This document shows, in pieces, positions 25,152-34,940 of a stretch of 64,000 nt of DNA. The stretch lies in contig JAYOEY010000004.1 in assembly GCA_038116945.1 (NCBI GenBank), positions 1-64,000 on the forward strand, given 5' to 3'. Numbering within the stretch: the first letter of the stretch is position 1; every line of letters begins with the position of its first letter. Both the position numbers and the translations under genes were made by a program. Below the pieces are notes generated by a model that was not told the origin of the DNA, searched no databases, and was given only the letters and a program-made list of their open reading frames with translations. This stretch comes from JAYOEY01 sp038116945 (GTDB lineage Bacteria > Pseudomonadota > Alphaproteobacteria > MPNO01 > UBA2964).

Positions 25152-26302
25152 GGCCTCTCGCCGGCTGCTTCGACGAGTATGTTCCCGGTTCCCTCCGCTG
25201 TGGTTTTCCAGGAAAACATCTTTGCGCGTTCGATGCCTCGCGCCCGGAGCGTTTCGGCGAGGTCCGGTTCCCTCAAGAGCCGCAAAATGGCCCCGGCCAT
25301 CTCTTCGACGTTGCGCGGATCGAAATAAACCCCGGCATCGGCAACGACTTCGGGCATGGCCGTCACGTTGGAGCAGGCGATCGGCGCGCCAGACGCCATC
25401 GCCTCGACCAGGGGATTGCCGAACGTCTCGACGGTAGAGGGAAAGACAAAAACGTCGCAGGTGCGATAGAAGCCTGCAAGGTCCTCGCTGCCGACCGGTC
25501 CAAGGAACATGACGTTGGCTTCCAGATTGCGCCTGTGGATTTCTCTCTGCAGACGTCCGAAATAAGCGGCGTCAATCTGCCGTCCGGCGATCTTCAGCAC
25601 GATGTCGGGATACTCGCTCCGAACCCTTTCAAGCGCGACGATCAGCGTGTGCAGGTTTTTCTGCACGTAAATATCGGAGACCGCGAACAGAAATGGCTGC
25701 CGCGCGCCGGCTTGCTTTCCCGAATTCGAAGGCGAGAACGTCTTCGCCACGCCGTGGTGGACGACCACCGCCTTGCCTGACACCCGGTTCGGCAGCTTGA
25801 ATGTCAGCGCCCGGCGGGCATATTCGGAAACCGCGATCGCACGGCGGCAGCCGATCAGGCAGAGGGCGGTCATCAGCCCGAGACTGAACCAGTAGAGCAG
25901 CTTGTGTAGCCGGCGTTCGCTGCCGGCGACCGCGAGGCCGTTGCGCAGCATGATTACGAGATTGGGGGCGAACAGGGGCCCGTAATTCGCCGGACAGAAC
26001 GTCACATCGGCTTTCATGACGCGAGCGATGATGGGAACCGAGATCTGCTCCCAGGCCAGTATCCTCCCCAGGCCCGATCGGAGACGCACCGCATGTATCC
26101 GTATGCGCTCGTCGCCAGGCGCAAAGATCGGAAGCTGGTCGGCGGAAATCAGAAGATGTACCTCCAGCCTTGGATCGTCGGCCAGATAGGGAAGCACGTT
26201 CCGGAGATAAGTGACCCCGCCGCCGCTTTTCGCATGCAGGCCGACAATCAGGACGCGGACCAGTCGGCTATCTGACACTTCCAATTTCGTCATTCGCTGC
26301 AT
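25148..26302 (-). CDS. Glycosyltransferase, GT4 family
   Basis: About 384 residues from the ATG at 26302 (or 26293); upstream open sequence to 26581 overlaps the polymerase gene and is rejected. It has the GT-B N-terminal loop GGGVTYLRNVLPYL and the donor motif FVFPSTVETFGNPLVEAMASG. It is related to the adjacent GT4 protein and probably adds a neighbouring sugar in the same glycan. Confidence 0.9.
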   Translation of the reverse strand: MQRMTKLEVSDSRLVRVLIVGLHAKSGGGVTYLRNVLPYLADDPRLEVHLLISADQLPIFAPGDERIRIHAVRLRSGLGRILAWEQISVPIIARVMKADVTFCPANYGPLFAPNLVIMLRNGLAVAGSERRLHKLLYWFSLGLMTALCLIGCRRAIAVSEYARRALTFKLPNRVSGKAVVVHHGVAKTFSPSNSGKQAGARQPFLFAVSDIYVQKNLHTLIVALERVRSEYPDIVLKIAGRQIDAAYFGRLQREIHRRNLEANVMFLGPVGSEDLAGFYRTCDVFVFPSTVETFGNPLVEAMASGAPIACSNVTAMPEVVADAGVYFDPRNVEEMAGAILRLLREPDLAETLRARGIERAKMFSWKTTAEGTGNILVEAAGERP

Positions 26303-26316
26303 TATCTGCCGCCGCG

Positions 26317-27615
26317 CTACGGCGAACCGGCCCCTTGGACGGGAGAACGCCGACTGTATCCCACTGTTACGGCAGCGCCGACAAAAACCCACAAATATCT
26401 TTGAAACAAGATGTCGTCGACGATTGAAATGGCGGCGAACGAGCAGAGCAAAGCGAAAATCGCGACGGGAAAAATACCTTCGTCGGCGGCCGCTCGCATG
26501 GACCAGAGAGCCGACATCACACGGACGAAGAAGGCAACGAAAACGATTACCGCTGCCGGACCCAGCTCGACCCACAACCATAAAAGGCTGTTATGCAGAT
26601 AATGCGTCGGGATGGGTTCGCGGATCGCCGCCTCCCAGTTATAGCCGCCGAGGCCCACGCCCAGGAACGGATGCTGCCGTATCAACTCCAGGGCCAGAAA
26701 GAGCTGCTGGCGGCGCACATCCACCGAGGTGGTCACATGCAGGTCCTGCTTGCCCTGATCGACAATGAAGCTCGGCGATTCAACGGCGGGGACGACAAAT
26801 GCGAGCGCCCAGGCAAGCAGGGCGCCGATTACAGCCGCAATGAGAAGGGGACCGACCCGCGGACGCTGCCTGACCGCAATGAAGAATACCGCAACAAAGA
26901 CGGCGGCACCGATCCATGCCGCCTTGGCGCCGACGAGCAGCAGCACGGCGATCAGGATGCTCAGGCCGGCGATATTCAGTCGCGGCGATTTCTCATGGAA
27001 TTTCCTCTGATACGCCACCTGAAAGGCGAACGCCGAAAGGATCAGCCAGCTGAACGGGATGGCGTTGTCCATCAGGCCGATGAACCGGAACTTGAGTTTC
27101 GTCAGCAGAACGGGATTTTCGACGCCAATCCCGACGGTTGTCATCAGATAGGCAATACAGGCAGCGGCCGAAATCGCCACGGCGGCCGCAACGAAACTGA
27201 AGACGAACAGGTCGCGAACGCGCTCTCCGCAGGATGCGATGTAGACGCCGGCGAGAAAATATCCCGCCATGAGCGCCATGGAAACCGTGCGCCGGATGCC
27301 GAATGAGGTAACCGCACCCGTAAACTGCGCCCCGACAAGGAGGCCGATCGCCATCAGCACGGCCACCGCAAGAAAGAACAGGATGGCGCAGCGCCAGCCG
27401 ATGGCGATTTCGACCCGTTTCCGGAAGAAAATCGTCCAGATCGCCAGGGCTGCAAAATAAGGAAGGACAAGATTTGCAACGGCAACGTTTCGCGAGATGC
27501 CGATGGGTTCGAGCGACAATGCTGCATGAAGCGCGAAAGCCAGCACGACGGCCTCGACCCGTACGCGGAGACCGTTGCCGGTTTCCGGAGATCGCGGATC
27601 AGCCAGCCGAACCAT
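26317..27615 (-). CDS. O-antigen ligase/polymerase-like membrane protein
   Basis: 432 residues from the ATG at 27615, which lies inside the last codons of the upstream ABC transporter gene. About twelve hydrophobic helices and a Wzy_C-type loop are present: RRQQLFLALELIRQHPFLGVGLGGYNW, then HYLHNSLLWLWVELG. It is the second such protein in this locus, so one may polymerise and the other ligate the glycan. Which does which cannot be told from sequence. Confidence 0.8.
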   Translation of the reverse strand: MVRLADPRSPETGNGLRVRVEAVVLAFALHAALSLEPIGISRNVAVANLVLPYFAALAIWTIFFRKRVEIAIGWRCAILFFLAVAVLMAIGLLVGAQFTGAVTSFGIRRTVSMALMAGYFLAGVYIASCGERVRDLFVFSFVAAAVAISAAACIAYLMTTVGIGVENPVLLTKLKFRFIGLMDNAIPFSWLILSAFAFQVAYQRKFHEKSPRLNIAGLSILIAVLLLVGAKAAWIGAAVFVAVFFIAVRQRPRVGPLLIAAVIGALLAWALAFVVPAVESPSFIVDQGKQDLHVTTSVDVRRQQLFLALELIRQHPFLGVGLGGYNWEAAIREPIPTHYLHNSLLWLWVELGPAAVIVFVAFFVRVMSALWSMRAAADEGIFPVAIFALLCSFAAISIVDDILFQRYLWVFVGAAVTVGYSRRSPVQGAGSP

Positions 27616-29413
27616 CGGGCCCTCCCGAATGGCTGTCCGAGGCGATCCGGCCATCCTCGAGCTCGATGCGTCGCGAAAACCGGTCGAGCACCGATTCGCG
27701 ATGGCTGACAACGATGATGGTCATGGCGTCGTCGAGGGCGCCGAGAGCATCGATGATATCGTTCTCCGCCGTTGCGTCGAGAGACGCGGTCGGTTCGTCC
27801 ATGATCAGAATGCAGGGATCGCGATAAAGCGCGCGCGCGATCGCGACTCGCTGGATCTGACCGCGCGACAGCCGTACATCGCTTTCGCCGACGACCGTGT
27901 CCAGCCCCGCGGGCAGCGCCCTGATCACGGGGTCGAGGCGGGCCATGCCGACAACCCGGTCCAGCTGTCCGTCGTCGCGGCCTTCCCAGCCGAACACGAT
28001 ATTGTCGCGCAGGCTGCCGTCGATCAGGATCGGTTCCTGGGGCACGAACGCCACGATATCGCGCAGCCTGTTGAGGTTGGAGCCGATATCCCTCCCGTCG
28101 ACGGTTATCGACCCCTGCCGGGGTTTCAGAAGACCGACGAGGAGCCAAAGCAAGGTTGTCTTGCCGGAACCGGAGCTACCCGCGATCGCGATCCTCTCGC
28201 CCCGGCGGAGGCGCAGCGAAACGTTTCCGAGCGCGTCTTCCTCCATCGCCGGATACCGATAGCTGACGCCGGACAGAACGATCTCGTCCCTGAATTCGAT
28301 GCGCGGCCCGCCGCCCGGTTCTTCGGCGGACGGCGTGGTTCCGGCGAGAAGATCGGGAAGCATCCGGTCGAACGCATCCCGAGACAGGTTGATCATCGTG
28401 ATGGCATGCAACAGGCGGCTGGCGGAGGGCATGAGCCTGACCGCGGCGGCAGCGAACAGCGCGACCAGGCCCAGAAGTTCTCCGCCTGAAAAACCTCCGT
28501 TCAACGCGATAACGAGCCCGCCGAACATCAGCAGGGAAACCCCCGCTTCGACAAAGGTGCGCGGCATGTAGAGGATAAACCGCTCGGAGGCGACGGCGGA
28601 TGCGTACCGGTCGAGGTGATCTCCGACTACCTGACGAAAGACCTGCTCCCGGTTCGCCATGTGTATTTCCGCGATCGCGCCGAGCGTTTGCGAATATGTC
28701 TGAAGCAGCTTTCGATGCTCGACTTCCTTCTCGTCGCCGGCTCTCTGCGCGCGCCGGCGAACGGTCCTGTTTCCCAGCCAGCCGATCAGGCCGAACGCCG
28801 CCAGAAGCATCAGCGTGTAGCCGGGTTCGACGGCCAGCAGGATGGCGACGATGGCCAGAATGACGAGAGCCTCCGATGCGACAATGAACAGCGGCTCGTA
28901 AAGAAAGACGAGCACGGTATAGAGCCGTCCGACGACCGACGCCGTCATGTCCGCGTCGCTGCGCCGCAGATGCTCTTCGAACGGCGCGGATATGTGCGCT
29001 GCCAGCGCGCGGGCGCCGAAGTCGCGGGCGACGCCGCCGAGAAAAGCGGACTGCGCCGCAAAGACGCCGACCACTACGGCGCTTTTAACCAGAAGGATCG
29101 CGAGAATCGTTACAGCCAGCGCCGACGCCGACGGCACGTCCAGCCCCACGGATGAAAACAGGGCGACGACGTAATCTGGCGTGGTGCCACCGGCCAGCAG
29201 GGATATGAACGGAAAAATCAGTCCTATCGAAACGGATTCGAGCGCGGCCACCAGCGTCATGCCCAGCGCGGTCGCGACAGCGACCAGCCTGTGGCGCGGA
29301 GTCAGCCTGGCCAGCGCCTCGCTGAACAGCCGTACCCGCGCTCCGGCGCTGCCAGGCGGGCTGGCGACCGTACGGTCATTCGAAGGGGTCGATGCCGGGT
29401 CGTTCTCGGGCAC
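27599..29413 (-). CDS. ABC transporter, fused permease-ATPase (lipid-linked glycan flippase-like)
   Basis: 604 residues: an N-terminal six-helix exporter domain (about 40-340) and a C-terminal ATPase with Walker A GSSGSGKTT, signature LSRGQIQRV, Walker B CILIMDEPTASLD and H-loop VSHRES. The half-transporter layout matches MsbA/PglK-type exporters. Being first in a run with GT4 enzymes and O-antigen polymerase-like proteins, it probably flips a lipid-linked saccharide to the periplasm. It overlaps the next gene by 17 bases. Confidence 0.85.
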   Translation of the reverse strand: MPENDPASTPSNDRTVASPPGSAGARVRLFSEALARLTPRHRLVAVATALGMTLVAALESVSIGLIFPFISLLAGGTTPDYVVALFSSVGLDVPSASALAVTILAILLVKSAVVVGVFAAQSAFLGGVARDFGARALAAHISAPFEEHLRRSDADMTASVVGRLYTVLVFLYEPLFIVASEALVILAIVAILLAVEPGYTLMLLAAFGLIGWLGNRTVRRRAQRAGDEKEVEHRKLLQTYSQTLGAIAEIHMANREQVFRQVVGDHLDRYASAVASERFILYMPRTFVEAGVSLLMFGGLVIALNGGFSGGELLGLVALFAAAAVRLMPSASRLLHAITMINLSRDAFDRMLPDLLAGTTPSAEEPGGGPRIEFRDEIVLSGVSYRYPAMEEDALGNVSLRLRRGERIAIAGSSGSGKTTLLWLLVGLLKPRQGSITVDGRDIGSNLNRLRDIVAFVPQEPILIDGSLRDNIVFGWEGRDDGQLDRVVGMARLDPVIRALPAGLDTVVGESDVRLSRGQIQRVAIARALYRDPCILIMDEPTASLDATAENDIIDALGALDDAMTIIVVSHRESVLDRFSRRIELEDGRIASDSHSGGPDGSAG

Positions 29414-29545
29414 TGCCGGTCCATCTCAATTTTCGGGCGAAATACCCGATTTCCCGAGCGATGCGCGTGTTCGGGACCAATGTCGAGGTTTGATATCACG
29501 GCGGCGATTGCCGGAACAAGCAGGCAACTGCGGACGGACGCGGGA

Positions 29546-31603
29546 TCAATCCGTCCGGGCCCGCCGGATCCATATCGCAGTGTCATGAAAGGCGGCCCCT
29601 CCGGTCGGCAAAGCGGGATCGGCGCCGGTCAGCAGATTGATGCCGATCCCTTCCTCGTAGGCGGAGTTGGGCCAGGCGGTCTCGACGACCACGACACCCG
29701 GGCGGACCCTGTCGCTTGACTCTACGGTGATCAGGAGGTCTCCCCGCGCATTGCCGAGCCGCACACGCTCGCCGTCCGCCACGCCGAGCGACGCGCAGTC
29801 CGCCGGGCTGATCCTGACGGTCGGACGCTTTTCGCGCGCCTGCGAGGTCGGCGTTTCCGTAAAACTGCTGTTCAGATAGTTGCGCGCCGGCGCGGTCACC
29901 AGACGATAGGGCCTTTCGTCATCGGCGTTGTCGCAAAAATCGACGAAGTCGGGCAGTTCCGACAATGGGCCCGCGTCGGCGCCCCAGTCGGCGCGAAAAC
30001 GGAATTTGCCGTCTTCATGGGGAAATCCGTTGAGGAAATGGGAATCCTCGAAAGTGCCGCTGACGTCGAACAGCCGCCGTGTCTTGAGGTCGTCGGCTCC
30101 GGGATAGCCGGAAAGCCTGAGCGTCCGGTCGAGGATCTCCCATTCGCTCATGCCGAAACCGGGATGGTCGGCGCCGAGGCGTTTTGCCAGCGCGCACAGC
30201 ATGTCGTGGTTGCTGCGCGCCTCGCCGGGCGGATCGATTACCTTCGGCCCGAACTGGAGGTACGTGTGCCCGTAGGACGTATAGATGTCGTTATGTTCGA
30301 GGAAAGCGGTGGCCGGCAGGACAATGTCTGCAAGCTGCGCCGTATCCGTCAGAAACTGTTCGTGCACCGCGAGGAACAGGTCGTCCCTCAGCAGCCCGCG
30401 CCGGACCCGCCCCGATTCGGGGGCGACCACGGCAGGGTTCGAGCCTTGCACCAGCATGGCGGTAACCGGCGGGCCGCCGTTCAGCGGCTCGGTATCGCCA
30501 TCGAGGATGGGGCCGAGCCGGGACATGTCGAGCAGCCGCGTCCCCGCGCCTTCGCCCTGAATCAGCGACATGTCGATCTTGAAACTGCCGCTGGTCACCG
30601 AATAGAGCCCGCCGCCGCGATGCTTCCACGCGCCGCTGACGGCGGGAAGACAGCTCACCGCATGCAGGGTCGCCGCGCCGTTGCGGTGCCGCGAGAACCC
30701 GTAGCCCATCCGGATCAGCGCGCGCCCGGTGGATCCGTAATCCTTCGCGAACGCCTCTATTACGCTTTCCGGAATACCGGTGATCGATTCCGCCCACGCC
30801 GGTGTCCGCGTTTTCAGGTGGGCTTCGAGCCCGTCCGGGTCGTCGGTATGGGCCGCCATGTAGTCCCGGTCGGCCCACCCGTCCCGGAACAGGACATGCA
30901 TGACGGCGCAGGCAAGCGCCCCGTCGGTGCCCGGCAAGGGCTGCAGATGGACATCTGCAAGCTCGGCCGTTGCCGTCCGGTACGGGTCGACAACAACCAG
31001 CTTCGCGCCGCGCGTCTTTCTCGCCCGGCTGATATGGGTCATCAGATTGACCTGGGTATGAACCGGGTTGGTGCCCCAGACGACGATCAGGTCGCTTTCC
31101 GCGAACTCCGTGGGGTCGACGCAGGACCTTCCGCCGATGCCCGCCATGCTGGCGACGCCCATCACCCAGGAACAGATCGTGTGGTGCTGCTGCGAATAGC
31201 CCATCGCGTTGCGCAGGCGGCAGATTCCCTCCCGCTGCAGCAGGCCCATCGTGCCGGCGTAATTGTAGAGCCAGACCGTTTCGGGCCCGTACTGCGCAGC
31301 GGCGCGCCGGTAGTTCCCGGCAACGATGTCGAGCGCATCGTCCCAGGAAATCTCCTCGAAATCGGATAGCGTCGCGGTCGCGGATTTCGCATTCCTGCGG
31401 CGCAACGGGCGGGTCAGCCGGTCGGGATGGTGGATCCGTTCCGCATAGCGCGCGACCTTGGCGCAGACCACGCCCGCGGTATAGGGGTTGATGTCGGAAC
31501 CATGAATGCGGCCGATCCGGTTGGGCGCGGCAATCTCCACCTCGAGCGTGCAGGCGCTCGCGCAATCGTGCGGACAGACGGACCAGGCGATATCGTCGGG
31601 CAT
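29546..31603 (-). CDS. Molybdopterin-dependent oxidoreductase with [4Fe-4S] domain
   Basis: About 685 residues from the ATG at 31603; upstream Met codons would overlap the divergent GST promoter and start. The N-terminal iron-sulfur motif is Cys10-x3-Cys14-x3-Cys18-x28-Cys47. Next come Mo-bisPGD-binding regions (VVWGTNPVHTQVN, VQGSNPAVVAPESG) and the C-terminal molydop_binding domain (VRISPADCASLGVADGERV). It has no Tat signal, so is cytoplasmic. No electron-transfer subunit is adjacent. It is divergent from a CoA-linked catabolic operon. Substrate unknown. Confidence 0.85.
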   Translation of the reverse strand: MPDDIAWSVCPHDCASACTLEVEIAAPNRIGRIHGSDINPYTAGVVCAKVARYAERIHHPDRLTRPLRRRNAKSATATLSDFEEISWDDALDIVAGNYRRAAAQYGPETVWLYNYAGTMGLLQREGICRLRNAMGYSQQHHTICSWVMGVASMAGIGGRSCVDPTEFAESDLIVVWGTNPVHTQVNLMTHISRARKTRGAKLVVVDPYRTATAELADVHLQPLPGTDGALACAVMHVLFRDGWADRDYMAAHTDDPDGLEAHLKTRTPAWAESITGIPESVIEAFAKDYGSTGRALIRMGYGFSRHRNGAATLHAVSCLPAVSGAWKHRGGGLYSVTSGSFKIDMSLIQGEGAGTRLLDMSRLGPILDGDTEPLNGGPPVTAMLVQGSNPAVVAPESGRVRRGLLRDDLFLAVHEQFLTDTAQLADIVLPATAFLEHNDIYTSYGHTYLQFGPKVIDPPGEARSNHDMLCALAKRLGADHPGFGMSEWEILDRTLRLSGYPGADDLKTRRLFDVSGTFEDSHFLNGFPHEDGKFRFRADWGADAGPLSELPDFVDFCDNADDERPYRLVTAPARNYLNSSFTETPTSQAREKRPTVRISPADCASLGVADGERVRLGNARGDLLITVESSDRVRPGVVVVETAWPNSAYEEGIGINLLTGADPALPTGGAAFHDTAIWIRRARTD

Positions 31604-31685
31604 GGCGGCAGCCTGTTGGACTTGAGACAGGGTGGCCCCTACACTATTGCCCATTCGCAAAGCCCGCAATCGTTGGGAGACTCCC

Positions 31686-32300
31686 ATGAAACTTCACTGG
31701 TCGCCGCGCTCGCCTTTCGTCCGGAAGGTGACGGTTACGCTCCACGAGACCGGACTGATCGACCGGGTGGACTGCGTGGACACGCATGTCGGCATGAAGG
31801 AAACCAACAGGGAGCTGATGCGGGAAAACCCGCTCAGCAAGCTGCCGACGCTGATCCTGGACGATGGCAATGCGCTCTTCGACTCGCCGGTTATCTGCGA
31901 ATATCTCGACACGCTTCATGACGGGACGAAGCTGTTTCCGGCGGGGGGGCCCGAACGATTCGCTGCGCTGCGCTGGCAGGCGCTGGGAGACGGGCTGCTC
32001 GACCTTCTGGTTCTCTGGCGCAATGAGGCGATCCGGCCGCCGGGCACGTTCTCGCCGCCCCATCTCGCCGCGTTCGAAGCCAAGGTGGAGGCCACGCTCA
32101 ACCGCATTGAATCCGAAACCTCCGCGCTTGCGGGCGCGCCGTTCGGCATCGGCCATATCGCCATCGGCATCGGCGGCTCCTATCTGGATTTCCGATACGC
32201 CGACCGGGACTGGCGGACGAGCCGTCCGGCCTTTGCGGAGTGGCATGCCGGCTTCGCCGCGCGCCCGTCGGTCAGGGCCACCGAACCGGTTGCCGACTAG
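31686..32300 (+). CDS. Glutathione S-transferase family protein
   Basis: 204 residues from the ATG at 31686. An N-terminal thioredoxin-like domain (MKLHWSPRSPFVRKV, with Ser/Pro at the usual activation site; LPTLILDDG with the cis-Pro; DSPVICEYLD) precedes an all-helical C-terminal domain. It is the first gene of a tightly packed operon with CoA transferase, CMD-like protein, crotonase and enolase-superfamily enzyme. It may detoxify or isomerise an intermediate of that pathway. Confidence 0.85.
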   Translation: MKLHWSPRSPFVRKVTVTLHETGLIDRVDCVDTHVGMKETNRELMRENPLSKLPTLILDDGNALFDSPVICEYLDTLHDGTKLFPAGGPERFAALRWQALGDGLLDLLVLWRNEAIRPPGTFSPPHLAAFEAKVEATLNRIESETSALAGAPFGIGHIAIGIGGSYLDFRYADRDWRTSRPAFAEWHAGFAARPSVRATEPVAD

Positions 32301-32309
32301 GAACACGTC

Positions 32310-33497
32310 TTGGCGGGTCCTCTTTCCCACATCCGCGTCCTCGATCTCAGCCGCATCATGGCCGGACCGTGGGCGGGGCAGGTTCTGGCCGACCTCGGCG
32401 CGGACGTGATCAAGGTCGAACGGCCCGGCGCGGGCGACGACACGCGAACCTGGGGGCCGCCCTGGCTGAAGGATTCGGGCGGCAAGGAGACGAAGGAGTC
32501 CGGCTACTACCTGTCGGTCAATCGCGGCAAGCGGTCGATCGCGGTGGATCTCTCGAGCGACGCCGGCAAGGACACCGTCCGCGCCCTGGCGGCCACGTCC
32601 GATATCGTGCTGGAAAACTACAAGGCCGGGACGCTCGACCGGTTCGGGCTCGGCTACGAGGCGCTGAAGGCAATCAATCCGGGCATCATCTTCTGCTCGA
32701 TCACCGGATTCGGCCAGACAGGGCCGAAGCGGGACCGGGCGGCATACGATTTCATGATCCAGGCAGCCTGCGGGCTGATGAGCGTGACAGGCGAACGCGA
32801 CGACGCGCCGGGCGGCGGGCCACAGAAGGTCGGTGTCCCCATCGTCGATATCATGACCGGCATGTATGCCGCGATTTCGACTCTGGCCGCGCTGGCGCGG
32901 CGCAACGAGACCGGCGAGGGCGAATTCATCGATCTGGCGATGCTCGACGTCGGCGTCAGCATGCTCGCCAACCAGGCGATGAACCATCTGGTGTCGGGCG
33001 CGACGCCGCGGCGCAGCGGCAATCGCCACCCCAACATCCAGCCGCAGGACGTCTTCCCCTGCCGCGACGGCCATATCGTCATCGCAGTCGGCAATGACGG
33101 GCAGTTCGTCAAGCTGTGCGAGGCGCTCGGCCGGCCCGATCTGGCCGTCGACGCGCGCTTCGTCCTGAATCCGGACCGGGTCGTCAATCTTGAAGCGCTG
33201 TACGAGGAATTGCTGGCCCTTCTGGCCGGTCGCGATCTCGACGATCTGCTCGCGACGCTGGAGGAGGCGGGCGTGCCCTGCGGCCCGATCAACACGATCC
33301 CTCGCGTATTCGAGGATCCGCAGATCGTTCATCGCGGGATGCTGACGGAAATCGCGCATCCGCTGTCGGGAGCGGTCAAACAGGTGGCGAGCCCGATGAA
33401 ATTCCGCAACGCGCCGCTGCAGCACGACCGGCACCCGCCGCTGCTTGGCGAGCACACGGCGGACGTGCTGGCCGAACTTGGCCTCGACACGGACTGA
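32310..33497 (+). CDS. Type III CoA-transferase (CaiB/BaiF family)
   Basis: 395 residues with a TTG start 9 bp after the GST stop. Family hallmarks are LDLSRIMAGPWAGQ, LGADVIKVERP, NRGKRSIAVDL, and the catalytic Asp in GVPIVDIMTGMYA. It transfers CoA from a donor thioester to a carboxylic acid, activating the operon's substrate. The acyl acceptor cannot be read from sequence. Confidence 0.92.
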   Translation: MAGPLSHIRVLDLSRIMAGPWAGQVLADLGADVIKVERPGAGDDTRTWGPPWLKDSGGKETKESGYYLSVNRGKRSIAVDLSSDAGKDTVRALAATSDIVLENYKAGTLDRFGLGYEALKAINPGIIFCSITGFGQTGPKRDRAAYDFMIQAACGLMSVTGERDDAPGGGPQKVGVPIVDIMTGMYAAISTLAALARRNETGEGEFIDLAMLDVGVSMLANQAMNHLVSGATPRRSGNRHPNIQPQDVFPCRDGHIVIAVGNDGQFVKLCEALGRPDLAVDARFVLNPDRVVNLEALYEELLALLAGRDLDDLLATLEEAGVPCGPINTIPRVFEDPQIVHRGMLTEIAHPLSGAVKQVASPMKFRNAPLQHDRHPPLLGEHTADVLAELGLDTD

Positions 33498-33511
33498 ACC
33501 GGAGACCTTCC

Positions 33512-34147
33512 TTGCCCCGAATTCCGATCCTCACCCCCGAAACGATGACCGACGCCCAGCGCGACGTACACGATGCGGTCGTATCCGGCCCGCGAGGAGA
33601 GCTGGTGGGGCCCTTGCTGGCAGCTTTGTACCGGCCGGATCTGGCGGCGAAGTGGCAGGAATTCGGCGCGATGCTGCGCTTCGGAACCAGCCTGCCCGCG
33701 CGGCTGAGCGAGCTTGCGATCCTCGCGACCGGTCGGCACTGGAATGCGCAGACCGAATTCCACATCCACGCCGCGGCGGCAGAGAAGGCGGGAATTTCGC
33801 CCGAAACGATCGAAACGATCCGCGAGGGACGACGACCGGATTTTTCCGATACGGAGGAATCGGACGTATACGATTTCGCCAGCGAATTGCTGGCCACGGG
33901 CCGGGTGTCCGACACGGTCTACCGCAGAATCCATGACAGATGGGAAACGGTCGGGACAGTCGAGCTCACATCGGTCATCGGGTACTACTCGCTGGTCGCG
34001 ATGACGCTGAACGCCCACCAGCTCCCTTTGCCTGGCGGCGCGTCGGGGCCGTTGAGCGTTCCGGTCGCGGAACGGGCGGTCGGCAGGCCCGTCTCGGGAT
34101 TGCCGGTGGGCAGGGACATGCTTAACCCGGAACACGGCGAATCCTGA
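33512..34147 (+). CDS. Carboxymuconolactone decarboxylase-family protein
   Basis: 211 residues, TTG start. The CMD core is LAILATGRHWNAQTEFHIHAAAAEKAG. It lacks the CxxC of AhpD-type peroxidases, so it is closer to the decarboxylase-like branch. It lies between a CoA transferase and a crotonase with gaps of 14 and 17 bp. It probably acts as a decarboxylase or isomerase-like step; many such proteins remain uncharacterised. Confidence 0.8.
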   Translation: MPRIPILTPETMTDAQRDVHDAVVSGPRGELVGPLLAALYRPDLAAKWQEFGAMLRFGTSLPARLSELAILATGRHWNAQTEFHIHAAAAEKAGISPETIETIREGRRPDFSDTEESDVYDFASELLATGRVSDTVYRRIHDRWETVGTVELTSVIGYYSLVAMTLNAHQLPLPGGASGPLSVPVAERAVGRPVSGLPVGRDMLNPEHGES

Positions 34148-34164
34148 ACCGAAACGGAAGATCA

Positions 34165-34929
34165 ATGACCGATATCAGAATCGAAAAATCCGACATGGTC
34201 GCCACGGTCACGCTGGCGCGCCCGCCGGTCAACGCGCTGACCATGGCGCTCTATTCAGAGATCGCCGACATCTTCGAAGCGCTGGGCGAAAGCGACGGGG
34301 TCAACTGCGCGATCTTTACCGCCGACGGAACCCGCGCGTTCTGCGCCGGCATGGATCTGAAGGAATTTCTCGCCGCGTCGGTCGACGACGATCCGGAACG
34401 CGCTGCTATCGTCCGCCGGACCTTTACGGCCGTGCGCGAATGCGCGATCCCGGTAATCGCGGCGGTCAACGGGCCGGCGCTTGGCGCGGGCTGCGTTCTG
34501 ACATCGGTTTGCGATATCCGGCTCGCTGCGGAACACGCGACGTTCGGGCTGCCGGAAATCAATGTGGGGCGGTGCGGCGGCGGTGCGCATCTGGGGAGGC
34601 ACCTGCCGCAGGGGCTGCTGCGCCGCATGTTCTTTACCGGAAAGCCGATCGATGCGGCGGAGGCGTTCCGGGTCGGGCTGGTCGACCGCATCGTGCCGTC
34701 GGACGAACTGATGCCGGCGGCGATGGAACTCGCCGTCGAGATTTCGCGAAAAAGCCCGCTCGGTCTGCGTTACGGCAAAGAGGCGCTCAATGAGGCCGAG
34801 TTCCTGCCGGTCGATGAGGGATACGCGCGGGAGCAGACCTACAGCACGCGGCTGATGCATACCGAAGACGCGAAAGAAGCGACGCGCGCGGTCCTTGAGA
34901 AACGGCCGCCCGTGTTTCAGGGACGATAG
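34165..34929 (+). CDS. Enoyl-CoA hydratase/isomerase-family protein (crotonase) lacking one catalytic Glu
   Basis: 254 residues, full crotonase fold. The oxyanion-hole motifs FCAGMDLKEF and ALGAGC are present. In canonical hydratases the latter is followed by Glu (GGGCEL); here the residue is Val111 (GAGCVL). The second Glu is kept (Glu131 in LPEINVG). One-Glu crotonases are often isomerases, hydrolases or lyases rather than hydratases. It sits in the CoA-linked operon between the CMD-like and enolase-superfamily genes. Confidence 0.88.
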   Translation: MTDIRIEKSDMVATVTLARPPVNALTMALYSEIADIFEALGESDGVNCAIFTADGTRAFCAGMDLKEFLAASVDDDPERAAIVRRTFTAVRECAIPVIAAVNGPALGAGCVLTSVCDIRLAAEHATFGLPEINVGRCGGGAHLGRHLPQGLLRRMFFTGKPIDAAEAFRVGLVDRIVPSDELMPAAMELAVEISRKSPLGLRYGKEALNEAEFLPVDEGYAREQTYSTRLMHTEDAKEATRAVLEKRPPVFQGR

Positions 34930-34940
34930 GAACCGGACTT

